Source of the DNA: Thermostichus vulcanus str. 'Rupite' | Lineage (GTDB): Bacteria > Cyanobacteriota > Cyanobacteriia > Thermostichales > Thermostichaceae | Assembly (NCBI RefSeq): GCF_022848905.1 | Contig: NZ_JAFIRA010000005.1 | Coordinates: 6,659 to 70,658, forward strand | Direction: 5' to 3' | Length of the DNA stretch: 64,000 nucleotides | Program-made: the position numbers and the translations under genes | Part shown: one piece after another, positions 17,415-27,500 of the stretch | Layout of the letters: each line of letters begins with the position of its first letter | Numbering within the stretch: position 1 is the first letter of the stretch | The notes under the pieces: model-generated | What the model was told of the DNA's origin: nothing | Databases searched by the model: none | The model's input: the letters and a program-made list of their open reading frames with translations, nothing else

Positions 17415-18616
17415 CGGGATCCCTGCCCACGGTGATCTTGGCCGGATGTGGTTACGGGGCCATCGATGCTTTGCGGGCCCTCAAAGGTCAAGCACGGGTG
17501 ATTGCCATCAATCCCTACCCTTATATTGTCAATTCCGGCATGTCCACGCGGCTTTTGAGTGGCCGGTTCTCTCTGGACTTGGTGCGGATCCCGCTGTTGG
17601 AGCATATTCACACCAATGGGGCAGAGTATGTTCAGGGGCGGGTGACCCAGATCCAGCCCGAGGTGCAAACCCTCACGGTTCAAACGGAACTGGGCCGACG
17701 AAGGCTTGCCTATGACTACCTCCTGGTGAATGTGGGCCGGGAGCTGCGCACAATCGCGGGGATCCACCACGCTTTTACCATTCGTCCTGCCGAACAACTG
17801 CTGGCAGCTCAAACCTGGATCCGGGACTGTTGGCGCCGGGCAGCACAGGGGGATCCGACGCCGGGGTTGCTCACATTTGTTGTTGCGGGGGGAGGCTGCA
17901 CCGGTACCGAGCTGATGGGAGAACTGTACGATCTCTGCCAAGAGATGAGCGCCACAACCGGGATCCCGCTCACTCAGGCCAGATGGGTGTTGATCAACCG
18001 CAACCGATATCTTGCCACCGGCATTGCGGTTGAAAAAGAGGGTCAAAACAACCGCTTCAGTCGCTGCATCGAAACCGGGATCCGCCGTTTGGGGGTGGAA
18101 ATCTGGGCGGAATGCCAGGTGAAAGCCTTTGGGCCGGAGCAGGTGTGGTTAGAGGATGGCCGTGAACTGTTGGCGCAAACTCGCCTGTGGGCCGGGGGAT
18201 TACAAGTGCCGCAGTGGCTGTCGGAATGTGGATTGCCGGTGGGGCCAGAGGGATCCCTGATCGTGGATGAATGTTTGCGGGTAAAAGGCTCAGAACGGAT
18301 CTTGGCCATGGGGGACTGTGCCGATTTTGCCTGGGGATCCCAAACTCGACGCTTGCCCAAGATAGGGGTGTATGCGGTGCGCCAAGGGCCGATTGCCGCC
18401 CAGAACCTGCTGCGGCTGATTCGGGGCCAACCCCTCATTCCCTACCGTCCGCAAGCCACCGCTTTTGTCTGTGTGACCGTGGGCAATCGCATTGCTGTTG
18501 CCAAAAAGGGGTGGTTCATCTGGCGGGGGTACTGGGCCACCGTTCTGAAAAACCTGTTTGACTGGCTCTACATGCGCAACCTCAAGCCCGTGCGCTGGCG
18601 GGAGTTTTTCTACTAG
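17411..18616 (+). CDS. NDH-2-like FAD/NAD(P)-dependent oxidoreductase
   Basis: This 401-residue pyridine-nucleotide:disulfide-type flavoprotein is closest in layout to type-II NADH dehydrogenases. N-terminal FAD motif is VILAGCGYGAIDAL, second dinucleotide motif VVAGGGCTGTELMGEL near 155-170, then AMGDCADF near 300 and VYAVRQGPIAAQNLL near 320, the NDH-2 quinone-side pattern. The C-terminal helix with Trp and Arg (WLYMRNLKPVRWREFFY) may bind the membrane. I start at ATG 17411 because it overlaps the rhodanese stop (ATGA). It would oxidise NAD(P)H and reduce quinone; a sulfide:quinone-type activity is a less likely alternative. Confidence 0.78.
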   Translation: MTGSLPTVILAGCGYGAIDALRALKGQARVIAINPYPYIVNSGMSTRLLSGRFSLDLVRIPLLEHIHTNGAEYVQGRVTQIQPEVQTLTVQTELGRRRLAYDYLLVNVGRELRTIAGIHHAFTIRPAEQLLAAQTWIRDCWRRAAQGDPTPGLLTFVVAGGGCTGTELMGELYDLCQEMSATTGIPLTQARWVLINRNRYLATGIAVEKEGQNNRFSRCIETGIRRLGVEIWAECQVKAFGPEQVWLEDGRELLAQTRLWAGGLQVPQWLSECGLPVGPEGSLIVDECLRVKGSERILAMGDCADFAWGSQTRRLPKIGVYAVRQGPIAAQNLLRLIRGQPLIPYRPQATAFVCVTVGNRIAVAKKGWFIWRGYWATVLKNLFDWLYMRNLKPVRWREFFY

Positions 18617-18755
18617 TACCTTCTCTTCGAGCACTAGCCCAAGCTCCGCCAAGAACGGGGTTAAGATCAGATCAATATCCAGGATCAGCATCAAGAATCC
18701 CTACCCATCAGCCTCCCTTTCCCTTTGCGAGAGCAGCAGCCAGCCAGGAGTACGA

Positions 18756-19232
18756 ATGCCTCTAGATAACCTGCGCGGACTCTATCAGCAAGTCATTCTG
18801 GAGCGATACAAAAAGCCCCACAACCGTGGCAAAGTGGATCCCGTTCATCGTTACCAACGGGGGCACAATCCCTCCTGCGGCGATACTATCGATCTCACCC
18901 TGCAACTGGATCCGGCCCAAGAGCGAATTGCAGATGTGAAATTTGAGGGGGAAGGCTGTGCCATAGCTCTTGCTTCAGCAGATTTGATGGCGGATGCTCT
19001 ACGAGGGCGAACCATACCGGAGGCGATGCAGTTAATCGAGCGATTTCAAGCCATGATGCGGGGGGGGGAAGAGTTTCCCCGAGAACAACGGGCCCTGAAT
19101 GCCATGAAAGGGGTAGCCCAGTTTCCGGTTCGAATTAAGTGTGCCAACCTGGCCTGGCATACCCTGAAACACGCATTGGAATCAGCCGAACCAAATGCAG
19201 CCGCCTTTGTGAGCAACGAAAGCACCGACTAA
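18756..19232 (+). CDS. sufU: SufU/IscU-like iron-sulfur cluster scaffold or sulfur acceptor
   Basis: This 158-residue protein has the three Cys positions of SufU: NPSCGDTIDL, GEGCAIALAS and IKCANLAWHTLKHAL. It starts at ATG 18756 with AGGAG five bases upstream. SufU accepts persulfide sulfur from SufS or acts as an Fe-S scaffold in the cytosol. It follows the rhodanese/NDH-2 pair by 139 bp, which hints at a small sulfur-handling cluster, but sufS and the rest of suf are not here. A run of nine G (19060-19068) encodes RGG in the middle of the gene and could be prone to slippage. Confidence 0.85.
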   Translation: MPLDNLRGLYQQVILERYKKPHNRGKVDPVHRYQRGHNPSCGDTIDLTLQLDPAQERIADVKFEGEGCAIALASADLMADALRGRTIPEAMQLIERFQAMMRGGEEFPREQRALNAMKGVAQFPVRIKCANLAWHTLKHALESAEPNAAAFVSNESTD

Positions 19233-19322
19233 TAACTTTTCCCCGGTCTTACCCCACTCCCTCGCTAATCTGAGTTAGCTAGAAAAGATTCCTAAGATTT
19301 ACAGTTCTTGTTGGGGCGGGTC

Positions 19323-19700
19323 ATGTCACAGCAGGTTTTGCTCGTTGAGGATGATGCCAATCTCTGCTACATCCTGAGTTTGCTGTTGGAGCGGGAGGAT
19401 ACCGAGTTCGTGGCGGTTGCTTCTGCCCGCAATGCGATTCGCCATTGCCAAACCTCTCGGCCGGATCTGATTATTCTGGATTTGGAACTGGCTGGAGATG
19501 AGGGATTTGCCCTCCTGGATTGGTTGGATAAAAATCCTCCTGCCAAACCGATTCCCATCCTGATCTATACCGCCCGCGATGTGGAATATCGGGAGCGTGT
19601 CCGCCTACAATCCCAGTTCACCCAGGTCTTCACCAAGGGACGCATCAGTCCAGCGGAGTTCCAAGAACGGGTACACCAACTGCTAGCCAAAGCCTCATGA
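19323..19700 (+). CDS. Receiver-only response regulator (first of a pair)
   Basis: This 125-residue single REC domain has an acidic pair in LLVEDD (9-11), phospho-acceptor Asp53 in IILDLELAG, Thr83 in LIYTARD and a Lys in VFTKG near 105. It has no output domain, so it acts by protein contact or phosphorelay. I choose ATG 19323 rather than the TTG 15 bases upstream. It overlaps the following receiver gene by 4 bp (ATGA). No histidine kinase is adjacent. Confidence 0.85.
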   Translation: MSQQVLLVEDDANLCYILSLLLEREDTEFVAVASARNAIRHCQTSRPDLIILDLELAGDEGFALLDWLDKNPPAKPIPILIYTARDVEYRERVRLQSQFTQVFTKGRISPAEFQERVHQLLAKAS

Positions 19701-20074
19701 CCCATCGCCTCTTGATTATTGATGACGAACCCGATATCTGGGAGATGACCCAGCTGATCCTAGAAAACTTGGCCGGCTGGCAGGTCTTAACAGCGGGATC
19801 CGGCCCAGAAGGGATCCAGAAAGCAGCCCAAGAGCAACCGGAAGCAATCCTGCTGGATGTGATGATGCCAGACATGGACGGCCCAACCACTTTAGCCCGT
19901 CTGCGAGCCTTGCCGGAAACCCAAGGGATCCCGGTCATTTTCCTCTCGGCCAAGGTTAAGAATGCTCAGGATAGCTCCTTTGCACATTTGGGAGCGAATG
20001 GGATCATCAGCAAACCCTTTAATGCCGCCACCTTAGCTTCGGAAATCGCTGCCTTGGTGGGCTGGGATCCCTAA
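19697..20074 (+). CDS. Receiver-only response regulator (second of a pair)
   Basis: This 125-residue CheY-like receiver has acidic residues in IIDDEPD, Asp54 in LLDVMMPDMDG, Ser84 in FLSAK and Lys106 in ISKPF, all in canonical places. It is translationally coupled to the first receiver through ATGA. Paired stand-alone receivers fit a phosphorelay or a phototaxis/regulatory hub in cyanobacteria, but the partner kinase is not visible here. Confidence 0.87.
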   Translation: MTHRLLIIDDEPDIWEMTQLILENLAGWQVLTAGSGPEGIQKAAQEQPEAILLDVMMPDMDGPTTLARLRALPETQGIPVIFLSAKVKNAQDSSFAHLGANGIISKPFNAATLASEIAALVGWDP

Positions 20075-20287
20075 CTGAGATTGACCTGAGATTGCCCAGA
20101 TTCACTTCTCCCCCGTTACCGATCCTAAAGCAGGTCTTAAGAACTGTGAGGATTGCGGCTCGCATCCGCCAAATTGCGTAGGCAAAGAGTGCAAATGACT
20201 TACGTATATTCTCGGTTTTTCCCTGGTTTTTCCCCAGTCGATGCCTAAGATAGGGGCATGAACAAGAGAAGTCCCGAGGAAATACGG

Positions 20288-20488
20288 ATGATAACTACCG
20301 TCGATCCAACCCTGGATTACCGCGCCTACCGCTTGGCAGCCCTGTTGAGTGAGAACCTGCCGTTGGGAGAGCTCTTGGGGATTTCCCTCAAGTGGCAGAA
20401 CGACGCCTCTTCTCCTGACCAGCGTCAGTCTGGGGTTTCTCGTTTATCCATGCAGCAAATTGAACAACGTTACCTAAACCCACGCTAG
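20288..20488 (+). CDS. Small conserved cyanobacterial-type protein, 66 aa
   Basis: I do not recognise this protein as a named family. ATG 20288 has AGGAA seven bases upstream and is preferred over ATG 20258. The sequence starts MITTVDPTLDYRAYRLAALL and is hydrophilic, with no membrane segment. The next gene starts 8 bp downstream and encodes another small helical protein, so the two are probably one operon. Confidence 0.6.
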   Translation: MITTVDPTLDYRAYRLAALLSENLPLGELLGISLKWQNDASSPDQRQSGVSRLSMQQIEQRYLNPR

Positions 20489-20496
20489 AATACGCC

Positions 20497-20781
20497 ATGA
20501 CTACTTCTCCTTTTAATACAGCCTCTTTGACGGCTTCTAGCATCCAAGAAGTCGTAGAGCAGGTGTTCCGCAATCGATTCTTGAGTTTGGGCCAGGAAAA
20601 TTTAATCAACGATCTCCTGTTTCAGCACCGCTACTCCGAAATTGACCTGGAGATGTTGGATCAGCTCAGCTTGGCTTTGCTCAATCATGAAATTTCAGTG
20701 GAATCAGTTGCCCCCCCACGAGCGCGTATGTCTTCGACAGGCTTTGCCAACGCCCAGCCGGCCCACAGGGCAACAGCTTAG
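20497..20781 (+). CDS. Small conserved cyanobacterial protein, 94 aa
   Basis: This small helical protein has the pattern RFLSLGQENLINDLLFQHRY followed by SEIDLEMLDQLSLAL, which I recall as a recurring small cyanobacterial family without assigned function. The C-terminal 20 residues are low-complexity. It lies 8 bp after the preceding small gene. No signal peptide or cofactor motif is seen. Confidence 0.6.
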   Translation: MTTSPFNTASLTASSIQEVVEQVFRNRFLSLGQENLINDLLFQHRYSEIDLEMLDQLSLALLNHEISVESVAPPRARMSSTGFANAQPAHRATA

Positions 20782-20972
20782 GGTTCCCCGTGCAGCGTTG
20801 ATGGGATCCCTCCAATCGGTGCGGTTGAGGTGGACAAGGCGAGGGATCCCCGTCAACACCAGCAGAAGAGTTTGTTGGTTCTCCAGATGGTGTGATTAAG
20901 TGAGGGATCCCTGCTCTGTTCCATATTGGGATCCGGAGAACCGCCAAAGCCAAGAGGATCCCATGTCCCAGC

Positions 20973-21656
20973 TCAACCTGAAAAGGAAGGGCTGACAGAA
21001 GACGTCGGCTCTAAGGCACGTAAGCGTTGGCGTAACTGGGTGATTAAATCTGCCCGTTCCAGCAGTGAATCGGGCATCTCCGGGCCGGTGATCACCATAT
21101 CCATGGAAATGGGCCGCTGATCGATCAGAGCCAGCACCTCCTCCTCCGGGATCAGGCCCAGCTTCATGGCCAAGCTCAGCTCATCCAACACCACCAAGTC
21201 ATAACGGCCACTGCCCACAGCCGCTTGGGTAAAGTGCCACAGCTCATCCAGAGCCACCCGTTCCTCGGGATCCAACTGGGGGGTATCAATACAGCGGTGG
21301 AGCCGACAGCGCGCCCACTCCAATGAGCTACCCAGCAAAAGACGATTCTCTGGCCCCTGGTTAATTCCACCCTTGAGAAATTGCACGATCAGCACCTGGG
21401 TTCCCTGACCTGCCAATCGCAAGGCTTGAGCCATGACGGGAGTAAAGGTGCCCCGACTGGGGTGGGTGTAAAGCTGCAGGGATCCCTGAGGAATCAACTT
21501 GGCAGATCGCTCGGGCGAGCTGGCCTGCTCTGCAGATCGTTTGGCACGGGTAATCGAAACGGCATCTTTGGAGGAGGGCATGGGATCTGGGGAAGCAGTG
21601 CAAACCACGGTTTTATCTCGTGAGCGGGTCGGGGAACTGGATTGCCGAACTGACAT
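20973..21656 (-). CDS. CobO/BtuR-like P-loop protein with degenerate Walker A
   Basis: This 227-residue protein is homologous in outline to cob(I)yrinic acid a,c-diamide adenosyltransferase (BtuR/CobO): strand-helix TFTPVMAQALRLAGQG, then VLIVQFLKGG, and YDLVVLDELSLAMKLGL as the Walker B region. In the true enzymes the P-loop reads like GNGKGKTT; here the same place is THPSRGTFT, so the phosphate-binding Lys is absent. The first 55 residues are low-complexity and poorly conserved; a start at Met26 is possible. It may be a non-canonical NTP-binding or regulatory paralogue rather than an adenosyltransferase. Confidence 0.65.
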   Translation of the reverse strand: MSVRQSSSPTRSRDKTVVCTASPDPMPSSKDAVSITRAKRSAEQASSPERSAKLIPQGSLQLYTHPSRGTFTPVMAQALRLAGQGTQVLIVQFLKGGINQGPENRLLLGSSLEWARCRLHRCIDTPQLDPEERVALDELWHFTQAAVGSGRYDLVVLDELSLAMKLGLIPEEEVLALIDQRPISMDMVITGPEMPDSLLERADLITQLRQRLRALEPTSSVSPSFSG

Positions 21657-22687
21657 GGCGCAGGGCCTACAAGTGGTGGAGAGCAGTGACCATGGATTCC
21701 ATCAAACACCACCTGTGCGTATCCGTCAATGAATTAGTTCTGGCTCTGCGGAACGCACAAATTGTCCTCAATACAGTGCCCAGAGGCACAATTCTTGTCC
21801 ATCCTAGCTTTCCGTCGTGAGCAGCCTTGGCAAGAAAAGAAAGAGCTTTCTAGGGAGATGCGACATTTTTTCCATAATGGCTTAAGAGGTATTCTCTATC
21901 GCGTATTTCATTGGCAGGGAATACATATTGGGATAGATATAGCCAGAAGTAAGATTGCTTTACAGATAAAAATGCTGGCGCTTTAATGGTGACAACGAGA
22001 GACAATCGCAACAGGCTTAAAAGGGACAATCATACACCTAAGCCTTGCCTAGACTGGAAAATCGCCTGTTCCCTAGATGGGGAACAGAGGGCTGAGATGT
22101 AAAATTGATTTTGTTTTGTGTCATCAATTGGATCCATCTTTTGTAGCCTAAATTTTTGGTTTTCTTATGAAAAGCAACGGATTAAAAACTCCAAAAAATA
22201 AAAGATGGCGAGGAAGATTTTAGCCATTTTCGAGAATTTGCCTATCTCTCTGTGAAATTTCGTGTATTCTTGTCTTGTGGGGTTAATCCTTTGTTTGTCT
22301 CAGGGTTTTAATTTGTTTTCTCTGTTGGCTGTTCGGCTACTACTCTTGTATAGTATTTATTCGAAATTATTATTGCGGTAGATGCGATTTTGATATTCAG
22401 CAGAATCCTATTCAAGACTGGCGAACAGAAGCGCTGGATCCCTGAGGGCTGGGGCTGTCGGGATCCGGCCTCTGCTGTAAAGGAGAATCTTTCTGGCCCG
22501 AGAACGGCCTACTTACCGAGGGAGATCTGATCCCAGAGAGTGTCTGAACTATCATCAAAGCAACCGGGAGACGAATGGGGATCCAACCGTAAATGGGAAC
22601 GAACCCTCCCCAAAAGGTGTCCCAACGGTTGTGATCCCCTTGCTCAGGACCTCGAGATTATCTGCCCTGCTCCCCCCCCCCGCTCCC
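21657..22687. other. AT-rich, gene-poor kilobase
   Basis: About 1 kb lacks a convincing gene; 22090-22430 is much more AT-rich than the surroundings and holds only one GGATCC. A perfect 8-bp hairpin CTGTTCCC...GGGAACAG lies at 22066-22087. A 74-codon plus-strand reading frame at 21762-21986 has no ribosome site and no family resemblance. A non-coding RNA or remnant of foreign DNA is possible. Confidence 0.4.
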
Positions 22688-23833
22688 ATGGATCCCTTGA
22701 ATGACTCTCTGAACCGTGCAGCGCAGGAACGACCCTACTGGTTGGCGTGGGCACAGGTGAAGGGAATTGGTCCCCACCGTCTGAAGCGGCTACGGGAGTG
22801 TTTTGGCTCTTTACAACGGGCCTGGGAAGCAGATGAACTGGCCTTGCAACAGGTAGAGGGAATTGGCCCTACACTAGCCCAGTCGATCCAAGCCGCCCGT
22901 CTGCACCTGATCCCGGAGCAAGTCCTGGAGCAAACCCTCAAGCCAGGGATCCCCTTCCTCACCCCCGCCGATCCCGACTATCCGCCCTTGCTGTGGCAGT
23001 TGCCGGATCCGCCGCCGATTCTTTACGTGCTGGGAGAGTGTCCCACCTGGGAACAGCCGGCCATTGCCATCGTCGGTACCCGTGCCCCCACCGCCTATGG
23101 TCGGCATTGGACAAAGCAGATCGGCGCTGCCCTAGCCGAAGCCGGATGTGTGGTGGTATCGGGGTTGGCGGCGGGGATCGATGGTGTGGCTCACCAAGCC
23201 TGTTTGGATGCCGGGGGCAAAACCCTTGCTGTGGTCGGCACCGGCGTGGATGTGGTGTATCCCGCCCAACATCGACCGTTGCACCAGCGCATTCAAACGC
23301 AAGGGGCGATCCTCAGTGAATATCCGCCCGGTACGCCCCCTGCCAAAGAACATTTCCCCCAACGCAATCGCATCATCGCTGGCTTGTGCCGTGCCACGCT
23401 GGTCATGGAAGCCCCCGATCACTCTGGTGCCCTGATCACTGCGTATTTGGCCAACAACTACGGGCGGGAGGTGTATGCCCTGCCGGGCAACATCAATACA
23501 GCGGCGGCCCGCGGCTGCCTCAACCTGATCCGGACAGGCGCGGGCATGATTTTGGGGATCGAGAGCTTGTTGGCAGATTTGCAGTTGGTTCAGGGATCCC
23601 CTCGGGAAACAGCAGACGCTGAATCTACCGGATCCGGGAAGGCCCAAGCTAGCCCCACGGATCCGAATCAACAGCTCCTTTGGCAAGTTTTGGGATCCGA
23701 ACCCATAGGCATTGATGCTCTAGCCCAGGCCACCCAGATGGAGATCACCACTCTGTCCAGTACCTTGCTGATGATGGAGCTAGAGGGTTGGCTGATCCAA
23801 CTGCCGGGAATGCGCTACCGCCGTGCTCCCTAG
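22688..23833 (+). CDS. dprA: DNA-processing protein A
   Basis: DprA binds incoming single-stranded DNA during transformation and loads RecA. From ATG 22688 the protein has 381 residues: a helix-hairpin-helix region (VKGIGPHRLKRLRECFG, VEGIGPTLAQSI), the Rossmann core with IAIVGTRAPTAYG, VVSGLAAGIDGVAHQACL, FPQRNRIIAGL and REVYALPGNI, and a C-terminal winged helix (PIGIDALAQATQM). A GTG at 22631 is also in frame; a run of ten C (22672-22681) lies between the two starts. The 3' end overlaps the convergent SRAP gene by about 54 bp. Presence of DprA suggests natural competence. Confidence 0.92.
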   Translation: MDPLNDSLNRAAQERPYWLAWAQVKGIGPHRLKRLRECFGSLQRAWEADELALQQVEGIGPTLAQSIQAARLHLIPEQVLEQTLKPGIPFLTPADPDYPPLLWQLPDPPPILYVLGECPTWEQPAIAIVGTRAPTAYGRHWTKQIGAALAEAGCVVVSGLAAGIDGVAHQACLDAGGKTLAVVGTGVDVVYPAQHRPLHQRIQTQGAILSEYPPGTPPAKEHFPQRNRIIAGLCRATLVMEAPDHSGALITAYLANNYGREVYALPGNINTAAARGCLNLIRTGAGMILGIESLLADLQLVQGSPRETADAESTGSGKAQASPTDPNQQLLWQVLGSEPIGIDALAQATQMEITTLSSTLLMMELEGWLIQLPGMRYRRAP

Positions 23834-24553
23834 CGACAGAACTGTAACCGGCTCTCCGACCGGCTCTCGACAGGCGGGATCCTCGTGACGGGGGGAATTC
23901 ACATGGGTACTGACCGGATAAGCCACCATCGCCTCAGGGGGAAAGGGGCGCAACAACGACACAACCCGCCTGGGATCCTGAAGGTTCGGATCCAGCCAGT
24001 CATCATAGGCTTCTGGAGGCAAAATTACGGGCATACGCTCATGCAGCACCTGCATCAACGCATTGGCGGTGGTGTTGAGAATGGCACAGGTCTCAATTAC
24101 AGACCCTTCCGGCCCTTGCCAACGTTCCCAAATGCCTGCAAAGGCAAACACAGGCCGTTCTTGCAGATGAATCCAGTAGGGTTGCTTGGTTTTGCCGGAT
24201 CCCGTCCACTCGTAAAAGCCATCCGCCGGGATCAAACAGCGCCGTCGCCGAAGTGCCGTTCTGAAGGAAGGCTTCTCAGCTGCCGTTTCAGAGCGGGCAT
24301 TGATCCATCCCCCCTTAAATACCTTGCTCCAGGCGGGCACCAAACCCCAGCGAAAATGGGTTGCTTTGCGGGGAAGGGATCCCCCTGCCTCGAAAGCCAC
24401 CACCGCCAGTACAGGCTGAGAAGGGGCAATGTTGTAGCGGGGGGCCAGTGGCGGGATCCCGGCTTCTTGGGCATCTTCTTGGGCATCCAGATGCAAATCG
24501 AAATGCTGCATGAGCACTTCCGGATCCACCGCCAAACTAAATCGCCCACACAT
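23780..24553 (-). CDS. SRAP/HMCES-YedK family abasic-site protein
   Basis: This 257-residue protein starts Met-Cys (MCGRFSL); Cys2 forms the covalent thiazolidine link to abasic sites in single-stranded DNA. Other family residues are NIAPSQPV, WGLVPAW, INARSETAAEKPSF, RCLIPADGFYEW (catalytic Glu) and HERMPVIL. It shields abasic sites at replication forks. It lies 45 bp downstream of treS on the same strand, and its 3' end overlaps dprA on the opposite strand. The C-terminal 20 residues, within the overlap, are not conserved-looking. Confidence 0.92.
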   Translation of the reverse strand: MCGRFSLAVDPEVLMQHFDLHLDAQEDAQEAGIPPLAPRYNIAPSQPVLAVVAFEAGGSLPRKATHFRWGLVPAWSKVFKGGWINARSETAAEKPSFRTALRRRRCLIPADGFYEWTGSGKTKQPYWIHLQERPVFAFAGIWERWQGPEGSVIETCAILNTTANALMQVLHERMPVILPPEAYDDWLDPNLQDPRRVVSLLRPFPPEAMVAYPVSTHVNSPRHEDPACREPVGEPVTVLSLGSTAVAHSRQLDQPTL

Positions 24554-24598
24554 AAAAGTGCCTCAGTAGAGATTCTTTTCGGATCCCGCTCCATGAGC

Positions 24599-27500
24599 TC
24601 AGACCTTAGTGGAAATGCCCAGCAATTGCAGGATCCCTCGCAACGGAATCTCCACCCAATCGGGGCGGTTGTTCAATTCATATCCCAATTCATAAATTGC
24701 CTTTTCCAACAAATAGGCATCCAACAAAACTTCTAACTCCTGCAGATTACGGGGCAAAAAAGCCGACTGGGAGGCCACCTGCAAATATTCCGCCAAAAAG
24801 CCTGCACACACCCAGCGATGCCAAAACTGGGCCCAGCGCATCATGGCAGCGCGGTTGTCCTCGTTGATCAAGCCACTGTCCAGTTGTTGGCGCAAGGCCA
24901 TACTCACCGCATAGTGAAAGGAGCGCAGCATCCCCGCCACATCCCGCAAAGGGAATCGTTTCAGCCGCCGTTCCCCCAAAGAGCGGGCCGGTTCTCCTTC
25001 AAAGTCGATGATGACGAAGTCCTTACCGGTAAATAGTACTTGGCCGAGGTGATAATCCCCATGACAACGGGTGCGCAGAGCCGTGATCTTTTGCTCTAAG
25101 ACCAAGCGAAAACGGCTCATGATCTCGTCTTCTTGATCTTTAACGACACGAGCCAATTTGGCTTCCGGCTCTGGTAGTTTGTGCATTTGCTTATGGAGCA
25201 GGGGAAACACCTGCCCGGCCAAATTGCGCATGGACTGGTAAATAGAGCGCTGATAAAGACTGGAAAAAGGTTCGGGCGCAAAATCTTTGTCTTCGGTCTC
25301 GGCAGCAAGGGCAATGTGCAACTCGGCGGTTCGCTTAGCCAAGATCCGCACCGACTCCAGGTAGCTGCCAATGGTGGCATAGGCCAGTTCTGGCAAAGGC
25401 AATTGGGCCAGTTGCAGCAGGGATCCCTGCGGTACGGGTACGGGATCCACCGCTTGGTGATGGATCAACACCGTCTCGAAGTACTGGCTAAGGCTGTCGA
25501 GAGTGTAGTGCCAGGCATCCCCCTCATTGGGGATGTACTCCTGCAAAATGGCCAAGGTAATCGACTTGTCGGCGGATTCAAAACTCCGGGATCCCTTGCG
25601 GCGGCGATACTCCAGGGATCCGAGCACCCGTGGCACCTGCACTTGGGCATGGTGTTGGACGAGGTAGCGGCCAATCTCCAGCTCCGGGTTCACTCCTTCC
25701 GAAACCTTGCGGTAAAACTTGAGAATGTAGTGATTGCCATAAACCACCGAGGTGTTGCTCTGCTCCGCCTTGAGAACGCGCGGCTCTAGGTCAGGATCGT
25801 ACTCAAAGGGAGAAAGGGTAGTGGCCAACAGTTCCCCTGAACTTTGCCGCAGACGGCCCTGCTGGGCGATGATCTGCAACGGAATATGCAAAAAGGTCTT
25901 GTCTGCCAAAGCATCGAAGAGGATCCCAGGTGGCTCCCCCTGCACCTGTACCGGCGCAATAATGGCCTGAGGCATCTCCATGCGCATTTGCAAAGCGGCC
26001 TCTTGGGTGGCATAGCCCACCGGGATTAGGTAGGTTTCCGCATCTCCTTCCGTGAACTCCGTCTGTAGGATCAAAATCTGGCCGCGAAAAGGGGGATCCG
26101 CCTCCCGATTGCAGGGAATGGCATCCACAATTTGGGTTGCCTGAATTTGTCGGGCTTTGGAACCAAACCAACGACAGCGATAGAGGTAGTCGCCCAACAC
26201 TGCTTCCACCAGCTTCCGGGTTTCCCCTTGAAAGAGACTTTCCCAAGAGCCATTTTTTGCCTTCAGAGTGGGGATGCGCTCCAACTCTTCCGGCTTGCTG
26301 TGGCTAGGGTGAAGCCGTTCCGATTGCCGTTGCGGTTCGATGGAAAACCAATAGAACGAATGGGGGCCCAACGTCAGGAAATAGGGCAACTGCCCAATCG
26401 GGGGGAACTCGGTGCGCCCGAAGATCTCCACCGGAATGAACCCTTCCCATTCCGCCAGCTCCAGCTCCACACACTGCACATAGCGAGATAGGTTGGCCAC
26501 CACCAGGATGCGCTCCTCTTCAAACACCCGCATAAAGCAGAGCACCTTGCGATTTTCCGGATGCAACAGCTCGAAGGATCCCTGGCCGAAAGCTTGGAAG
26601 CGCTTGCGCACGGCGATCAGCCGTTTCATCGCCCACCACAAAGAATAGGGGTTGTTCCGCTGCGCCTCCACGTTGACGGTTTCGTAGTGGTATTCGGCAT
26701 CGATCACAATCGGTAAATAGAGTTTTTGCGGATTGGCCCGCGAAAAACCAGCATTGCGGTCGGCACTCCACTGCATCGGGGTGCGTACCCCATTGCGATC
26801 CCCGAGGTAGATGTTGTCCCCCATGCCGATTTCGTCCCCGTAGTAGAGAACGGGGGTTCCCGGCAGGGAAAACAACAGGCTGTTCATCAATTCAATGCGA
26901 CGACGGCTATTGCCCAGTAGCGGTGACAAACGACGGCGAATGCCCAGGTTCACCCGTGCGCTTGGGTCTTTGGCGTAAACCTGGTACATATAGTCCCGCT
27001 CTTCGTCGGTGACCATTTCCAGGGTGAGTTCGTCGTGGTTGCGCAAGAAGATGGCCCACTGGCAGTTCTCGGGAATGGGGGGTGTCTGTTGCAAGATATC
27101 AATAATCGGAAAGCGGTCTTCCATCTGGATGGCCATAAACAGGCGCGGCATCAAAGGGAAGTGGAAGTCCATGTGGCATTCATCTCCCTCGCCAAAATAG
27201 GCCACCGCATCTTCCGGCCATTGGTTGGCTTCGGCTAGTAACATGCGATCCTGATACTTGTGGTCGATGTGCTTGCGCAGGGCTTTTAGGAAAGCGTGGG
27301 TTTCGGGGAGGTTTTCGCAGTTGGTGCCTTCCCGTTCGTAGAGATAGGGCACTGCATCCAGGCGCAGACCATCCACACCCATATCCATCCAAAAATCCAC
27401 CACCTCAAAGATGGCCTTCTGCACGGCGGGGTTGTCGTAGTTCAAATCCGGCTGGTGGGAATAAAAACGGTGCCAGTAATAGGCTTTGGCCACCGGATCC

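Noticed and set aside
21762-21986. A 74-codon plus-strand reading frame in the AT-rich region
   Set aside because: It has no ribosome site, no domain, and begins inside sequence of different composition.
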